From assembly GCA_028711675.1 (NCBI GenBank), contig JAQTRT010000140.1, positions 1 to 8,207 on the forward strand: 8,207 nt of DNA. Direction: 5' to 3'. This document shows positions 7,050-8,207 of this stretch, in pieces. The notes below the pieces were generated by a model, which had not been told where the DNA came from, ran no database searches, and saw only the letters and a list, made by a program, of their open reading frames with translations. Position numbers and translations under genes: made by a program. This DNA comes from a bacterium (GTDB lineage: Bacteria; Spirochaetota; JAHITG01). Within the stretch, counting starts at the first letter, position 1. Every line of letters begins with the position of its first letter.

Positions 7050-7957
7050 CAAGCATGAGGATGGCATTTCTCATAAACATCTTTCAGCTTGTTCTTCATG
7101 ATATGGGTGTAGATCTGGGTCGTGGACAGGCTCACATGGCCCAGCATTTCCTGGACCACGCGGATATCACACCCGTTATTGATCATATAAGTGGCGAAAG
7201 TGTGCCTGATCGTGTGAGGGGAGACTTTTCTGGCCAGGGCTGTCTCTTTCACAATGGTCTGGAGGACATACCGTACTCCCCTGTCGGTCAGGCGGCTGCC
7301 TTTTTGATTGATCACCAAAGCCTCTTCTTTCCTGTTCAGGGCTTTCAGCAGATGGTTCCGCAAAGGGATATATTTTTTTAAAGCCTGAAGAGAGGAAGAG
7401 CCCAGGACAACCAGTCTCTCCTTGTTCCCCTTGCCCCTGACCTTGACAAGTGATGAGTCCTGATCGATGTCCGCCAGGTCCATGCCCACCAGCTCCGACA
7501 CCCTCACTCCTGTGGAAAAAAGGACTTCTATCACGGCCTTGTTCCTTACGGATTCAAAATCCTCCTCACGCACAAAATCAAGCATTTCATTCAGTTCATC
7601 CAGGTACAGGAAATGAGGAAGCTTCTTCTCCAGCTTGGGGGAAGAGACCAGGTCAGCCGGGTTCCTCTCCACCATCCGTCTCATATACAGAAATTTAAAA
7701 AAGGACTTGATGGCCGCCAGTTTCCGTAAAATGCTCTTTTTCGAATATTCCTGTTTCACCAGATCGGACAGGAATTCCCTGATCACCAGGTGATCGATGT
7801 TTCCGATCTCCCTGATAAGTTCACCGGGCCGCTTTTGCAGGAACCGGCTGAACTGCATCAGGTCCTCGTTATAGCTCTTCCGGGTCAGGCCCGAATATAC
7901 TTTTTCCGAGTCCAGGTATTCAAGAAACCGGCTGATATGATCATTCATTAACGCCAT
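7049..7957 (-). CDS. xerC: Tyrosine site-specific recombinase XerC/XerD
   Basis: Xer recombinases resolve chromosome dimers at dif sites during division, normally as a XerC-XerD pair controlled by FtsK. With the start at 7957 the protein has 302 residues. The N-terminal SAM-like core-binding domain is at about 1-105. The catalytic domain carries Arg152 (STGVRVSEL), Lys176 (VRGKGNKER), His248 and Arg251 (SPHTIRHTFAT), His274 (MLGHVSLSTTQIYTH) and nucleophile Tyr283. All six residues are present, at spacing matching E. coli XerD (offset by four). Alternative starts at 7975 and 7948 are less likely: only 7957 has GGGAG (7963-7967) 5 bases upstream. The start overlaps the topA stop by 17 bases. 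Position next to topA and hslVU suggests XerC, but the HTIRHTFAT and NGCDIRVVQEMLGH wording is closer to XerD, so the subtype is unsettled. Confidence 0.93.
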   Translation of the reverse strand: MALMNDHISRFLEYLDSEKVYSGLTRKSYNEDLMQFSRFLQKRPGELIREIGNIDHLVIREFLSDLVKQEYSKKSILRKLAAIKSFFKFLYMRRMVERNPADLVSSPKLEKKLPHFLYLDELNEMLDFVREEDFESVRNKAVIEVLFSTGVRVSELVGMDLADIDQDSSLVKVRGKGNKERLVVLGSSSLQALKKYIPLRNHLLKALNRKEEALVINQKGSRLTDRGVRYVLQTIVKETALARKVSPHTIRHTFATYMINNGCDIRVVQEMLGHVSLSTTQIYTHIMKNKLKDVYEKCHPHA

Positions 7958-8207
7958 TGCTGCTCCCGTTTCCATTTCCGTTCCCGGTCTCCTCGTCCTT
8001 TCCTTCTTCTATCGTAAAATCGCAGGTCAGGTTGGAACATTTTTTTATCAGTTTCTTCGCTTTCTTGCTGTAGATCAAAAAATAGTTGCATTTCGGGCAC
8101 CGCTCTTTCAGAGGCTTGCTCCACAGGATATACTTGCATTCCGGATTCGTGCAGGCGTAAAAGGAGCGCCTTTTTTTGCTCCGCCTCTGAATGATCTTCC
8201 CGCTGCA
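7941..8207 (-). CDS. topA: DNA topoisomerase I, C-terminal zinc-ribbon end (5' part outside window)
   Basis: TopA relaxes negative supercoils; its C-terminal zinc ribbons bind single-stranded DNA and aid strand passage. Only the last 88 codons are present. They contain the end of one ribbon, CSGKIIQRRSKKRRSFYACTN with CxxxxC at residues 19-24 of the fragment, and a full four-cysteine ribbon with CPKC (37-40) and CSNLTC (57-62). The RRSKKRRSFYAC wording matches the RSKRGRPFYGC-type line common in TopA tails. The catalytic toprim and tyrosine domains are off the window, so the call rests on these ribbons plus the topA-xer-hslVU order. After the last ribbon comes an acidic then Gly/Asn-rich tail (GNGNGNGSSNGVNE). 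The stop is TGA at 7941-7943, overlapping the recombinase start. Confidence 0.85.
   Translation of the reverse strand, partial: CSGKIIQRRSKKRRSFYACTNPECKYILWSKPLKERCPKCNYFLIYSKKAKKLIKKCSNLTCDFTIEEGKDEETGNGNGNGSSNGVNE

Noticed and set aside
7036..7080. Longer HslV start at 7080
   Set aside because: It would add 15 residues ahead of an already adequate propeptide, overlap the recombinase gene, and ignore the well-placed AAAGGAGT before 7035.

Overview
All recognisable genes in this window lie on the minus strand, so they read from high to low coordinates. The order is topA (3' end only), a xerC/xerD recombinase, hslV, hslU, flgB, flgC, fliE, fliF, fliG and fliH (5' part only). Gaps between genes are mostly 5-30 bases, with larger ones of 67 bases (flgC-fliE) and 112 bases (hslU-flgB). 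I see no convincing rho-independent terminator, so the whole set could be one transcript or two overlapping ones. There are no RNA genes, insertion sequences, CRISPR arrays or phage genes, and no gene-free stretch longer than 112 bases.

Region 1 (about 8207-7049) is chromosome topology and segregation. It holds the zinc-ribbon tail of DNA topoisomerase I and a complete Xer tyrosine recombinase whose start overlaps the topA stop. Region 2 (7035-5022) is the ATP-dependent HslVU protease: HslV is the threonine peptidase and HslU the AAA+ unfoldase. Region 3 (4909-1) is the start of a flagellar basal-body cluster: proximal rod (FlgB, FlgC), rod-MS-ring adaptor (FliE), MS ring (FliF), switch/rotor (FliG) and the regulator of the export ATPase (FliH). 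The cluster probably continues beyond base 1 with fliI and other genes, but that is inference.

The organism is a flagellated bacterium. The order resembles the topA-trmFO-xerC-hslV-hslU-codY-flgB-flgC-fliE-fliF-fliG-fliH arrangement known from Bacillus and relatives, but trmFO and codY are absent here. HslV has an N-terminal catalytic Thr rather than the Ser of Bacillus ClpQ. This fits a lineage outside the classical bacilli that keeps an old gene order, possibly an uncultured phylum; I cannot place it further from the sequence.

The genes look intact and ordinary for their families, so I do not claim a new system. The points most worth a second look are a possible 22-codon ORF in the AT-rich hslU-flgB gap (where codY sits in Bacillus), a roughly 53-residue Gly/His/Lys-rich N-terminal extension on FliG, the loss of trmFO and codY from a conserved order, and the low-complexity TopA tail that also carries the recombinase's ribosome binding site.
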